Positions 33,849 through 35,891 of a stretch of 35,891 nt of DNA are shown piece after piece. This DNA comes from Planctomycetota bacterium. Its GTDB lineage: Bacteria; Planctomycetota; Phycisphaerae; WQYP01. Positions within the stretch are counted from its first letter, which is position 1. The number at the start of each line of letters is the position of its first letter. The stretch is from positions 1 to 35,891 of the forward strand of contig JAJYDW010000039.1 in assembly GCA_021790385.1 (NCBI GenBank), given 5' to 3'. Made by a program: the position numbers and the translations under genes. The notes beneath the pieces are model-generated. The model saw only the letters and a program-made list of their open reading frames with translations. It made no database searches and had not been told where the DNA came from.

Positions 33849-35363
33849 TTGCAGGGCTATCCTGACACTACGGAAGAACCGAATGATCTGCCGGAGGTCT
33901 TCAAGACCAACTCGGCCGGTTTGCCGGTGAAAGTCTTTCTTTTGAGACAGAAGCTGTACCGCAAATCTAAGCAGGAACCGAAGTTCCGATTCTACGCCCT
34001 GTATGATCGGGTCTACGGGATGGAAGTATTGCAGGCGGCTTGGGAACGGGTCTGCGCTAACGACGGAGCACCCGGAGTGGACGGAGTTACGATCCGACAG
34101 ATCAAAAGCTCCCCTGAGCGTGTATCGGCATTCCTGAAAGACCTACAGGCCATGCTGATCCACAAAACCTACCGCCCGCAACCGGTGAAGCGCGTGTACA
34201 TACCCAAAGCCAACGGCAAGATGCGGCCACTGGGCATCCCCACGATACGAGATCGTGTGGCACAGATGGCGGTGTTGCTGTTGCTGGAGCCGATCTTCGA
34301 GGCGGACTTTCTGGATTGCTCGCACGGGTTCCGACCCGGGCGCAGCGCCCATCAGGCACTGGCAACAATCCAAAAGAATCTCCAAGCCGGTCGGCGGGAA
34401 GTATACGACGCGGATTTACAGTCGTATTTCGACACGATTCCCCATGACAAGCTGATGGCCTGTGTGCGGATGCGAGTGACGGACGGCAGCGTTCTGAAAC
34501 TCCTGGGCATGTGGCTACAAGCTATCGTGGTGGAGGATCAGGGAAGTAAGGGCGGTGGAAAGAAGTACAGCCGTCCCAAGCAGGGCACACCGCAAGGGGG
34601 CGTGATATCCCCGTTGCTGGCCAACCTGTATCTTCACTGGTTCGACAAGCTGTTCCACCGGACCGATGGACCTTACCACTGGGCCAACGCCCGGCTGGTA
34701 CGGTATGCCGATGATTTTGTCATTATGGCCAAACATATCGGTCCCCGGATCAAGGACTTCGTGGAATCGACGCTGGAAAGCTGGATGCAATTGAAGATCA
34801 ATCGGGAAAAGACCCGCACCGTGCGAGTCGATGTGCCGCGTACAACGCTGGAGTTTCTGGGATACATGTTCCGCTATGATCGGGACCTCCATGGGAGGCC
34901 CAGAAAGTATCTGAACATGACGGTATCGGCTAAATCGCTGCGGCGTGAGCGTCAGGCGATCAAGGCGATGACCGGCCCAGAACAATGCTTCAAGCCCATC
35001 ACGATGCTCATGGGTAACATCCATCGGCAGACGACAGGCTGGGGGCACTACTTCAATCAGGGATACCCGGCACAAGCATTCCGTGCAATCAACAACTATG
35101 TCCTGCAACGACTGACCCGGCACCTCCAACGTCGCAGCCAACGCGCCTACCGTCCACCCACGGGCGTGAGTTGGTATGCCCATCTCCAGCGGTTGGGTTG
35201 GCAACAACTCCACCCGTCAGGCCGGAAGATGGTGCGTGCAGCCCTGCCAAAGATTGCGGAAGACAGATACCGAGGAAGCCGGATGCAGGAAATCTGCCTG
35301 TCCGGTTTGATGAGGGGGGACTCAACTTACGTAACCACGGGTCGACCGTGGCCAAGGAGTTGA
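33849..35363 (+). CDS. ltrA: Group II intron reverse transcriptase/maturase
   Basis: A protein of 504 residues. The RT fingers-palm blocks run from APGVDGVTI through [37 protein letters not shown], the first catalytic Asp in [40 protein letters not shown] and Y-A-D-D (RYADDFVIM). The maturase (GIIM) domain follows near 370-440 ([10 protein letters not shown]), then a basic tail. I see no HNH endonuclease motif. The start is TTG 33849 with AAGGAGG (33835-33841) 7 nt upstream; ATG 33842 opens only a short frame. The reading frame runs through domain V and stops inside domain VI. The protein aids splicing and reverse-splices the intron into new DNA sites. Confidence 0.93.
   Translation: MQGYPDTTEEPNDLPEVFKTNSAGLPVKVFLLRQKLYRKSKQEPKFRFYALYDRVYGMEVLQAAWERVCANDGAPGVDGVTIRQIKSSPERVSAFLKDLQAMLIHKTYRPQPVKRVYIPKANGKMRPLGIPTIRDRVAQMAVLLLLEPIFEADFLDCSHGFRPGRSAHQALATIQKNLQAGRREVYDADLQSYFDTIPHDKLMACVRMRVTDGSVLKLLGMWLQAIVVEDQGSKGGGKKYSRPKQGTPQGGVISPLLANLYLHWFDKLFHRTDGPYHWANARLVRYADDFVIMAKHIGPRIKDFVESTLESWMQLKINREKTRTVRVDVPRTTLEFLGYMFRYDRDLHGRPRKYLNMTVSAKSLRRERQAIKAMTGPEQCFKPITMLMGNIHRQTTGWGHYFNQGYPAQAFRAINNYVLQRLTRHLQRRSQRAYRPPTGVSWYAHLQRLGWQQLHPSGRKMVRAALPKIAEDRYRGSRMQEICLSGLMRGDSTYVTTGRPWPRS
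35276..35308 (+). ncRNA. Group II intron domain V
   Basis: A 33-nt hairpin: AAGCCGGA (35276-35283) with TCCGGTTT (35301-35308), inner GCAG with CTGC, loop GAAAT, and a bulge before the upper closing strand. The AGC triad (35277-35279) sits at the usual place. This is the catalytic heart of the ribozyme, and it also encodes residues of the RT tail. Confidence 0.8.
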
Positions 35364-35377
35364 GTTCTCTACTCTAC

Positions 35378-35891
35378 TGGAAAATATGCCGCGATTGTCG
35401 GTGGACATTGACGTGGTTTATACAAATCACCAAGAAAGCCGTGATACAGCTTTGGAGTCAATCGCCCGGGGGTTGGAAACTGCCAGAAAACGGCTAACCA
35501 GCATGGGCCTTGCAGCGGAGCTTTCAGCGGCCAAAAGCGGCGATGAGATCAAATTGTTTGTCCGCCGGGAGCGTCATCAGGTAAAAGTCGAGGTCAATCA
35601 CGTCTTCCGCGGCACGGTTCTGCCCGTCGAGATACAGCGGCTTGGCGCTGCCGCCCGGACACAGTTCACCACAGAATTATCCGTGCCGGTTTTGGCGGCG
35701 GCAGAACTCTACGGCAGCAAGCTGGTCGCCGCGATGGATCGCCAACATCCCCGTGACCTCTTTGACGTGCGCGGGCTTTTTGATCGAGACTCCCTGACCG
35801 CTGAAGTTGTCGAATGTTTCGTGTGCTACCTGGCCGGACACAACCGGCCCGTGCATGAAGTCTTGTTTTCCCGCGACCAGGACATTGCATC
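35378..35891 (+). CDS. abiEii: AbiEii-type nucleotidyltransferase toxin, exon 2 (runs off the window)
   Basis: With the last G of exon 1 it reads V-ENMPRLSVDIDVVYT, giving the D-I-D metal-binding pair (GAC 35404-35406 and 35410-35412) expected a short distance after the KGGTAIN motif of AbiEii nucleotidyltransferases. The frame stays open to the window end (DEIKLFVRRERHQVKVEVNHVFRG, ELYGSKLVAAMDRQHPRDLFDVRGL), with the typical A-x-K-L-x-A..R-x-P-R-D-x-F-D block. The 3' end of the gene is outside. The toxin would be whole only after intron removal. Confidence 0.82.

Larger units (their letters stand above)
33371..35377 (+). mobile_element. Group II intron inserted in the AbiEii-type toxin gene
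   Basis: About 2007 bp. The 5' end is GTGCG (33371-33375), matching GUGYG. EBS1 candidate CAAAGGGG (33633-33640) pairs with exon bases 33363-33370, with two wobbles. Domain V is 35276-35308: AAGCCGGA pairs with TCCGGTTT and contains the AGC triad and a GAAA-type loop. Domain VI is 35320-35365 (ACTCAACT with AGTTGAGT, inner CCACGG with CCGTGG), with a bulged A region near 35354. The 3' end is placed at AC 35376-35377 because only that restores the toxin frame; it is 12 nt after domain VI, longer than usual, and an alternative AC lies at 35371-35372. The reverse transcriptase lies inside. All visible parts are intact, so the intron may be active. Confidence 0.85.

Noticed and set aside
1..35891. 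CRISPR array, rRNA genes or a replication origin
   Set aside because: No regularly spaced direct repeats with unique spacers, no rRNA-like conserved segments and no DnaA-box cluster were seen.

Overview
The window looks like a chromosomal segment of a planctomycete, most likely in or near the class Phycisphaerae. The signs are a PEP-CTERM protein end, two prepilin-like proteins with an H-X9-DG tail, several large secreted glycoside hydrolases, Cys-type sulfatases, an AraC-type regulator, moderately high GC, and several genes without a Shine-Dalgarno site. The lineage is inferred from gene content; no rRNA is present.

Positions 1-22865 hold a polysaccharide-utilisation region. In order: the end of a PEP-CTERM protein; a prepilin-like H-X9-DG protein; a secreted PA14/TIM-barrel glycosidase candidate followed 47 nt later by a secreted SGNH hydrolase; an AraC regulator divergent from a 1704-residue GH2-type enzyme; a second prepilin-like protein; a broken (alpha/alpha)6-type glycosidase gene with two in-frame stops and one frameshift; an intact sulfatase; and, on the minus strand, a GH78 rhamnosidase preceded by a sulfatase pseudogene. 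GH2, GH78, sulfatase and SGNH functions together suggest a sulfated, rhamnose-containing and perhaps acylated polymer, handled partly outside and partly inside the cytoplasm. Two of the genes are dead, so the locus is partly decaying. Its regulatory gaps carry spaced inverted repeats, a shared TTCGAACAAAAT box and intergenic GTAGCCGGC repeats.

Positions 23055-32099 look like backbone: an ABC ATPase/FtsX-type permease pair, an APH-fold kinase, an XRE-type regulator, a DsbD-like thiol reductase, a thioredoxin on the minus strand, a Pro/Tyr-rich exported protein and a small unknown protein. Two short elements bounded by terminal inverted repeats lie between genes (7061-7186 and 30113-30277).

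Positions 32161-35891 look like an island. A tRNA-Gly 5' half runs into what appears to be the 3' tail of an integrase gene. Then comes an AbiE-type toxin-antitoxin pair whose toxin gene is split by a group II intron (about 33371-35377) encoding its own reverse transcriptase. The intron lies between the two halves of the nucleotidyltransferase active-site signature. Exact removal restores an open frame (INLF-V-ENMPRLSVDID), so the toxin should be made only after splicing. This intron-gated toxin is the most striking arrangement in the window.
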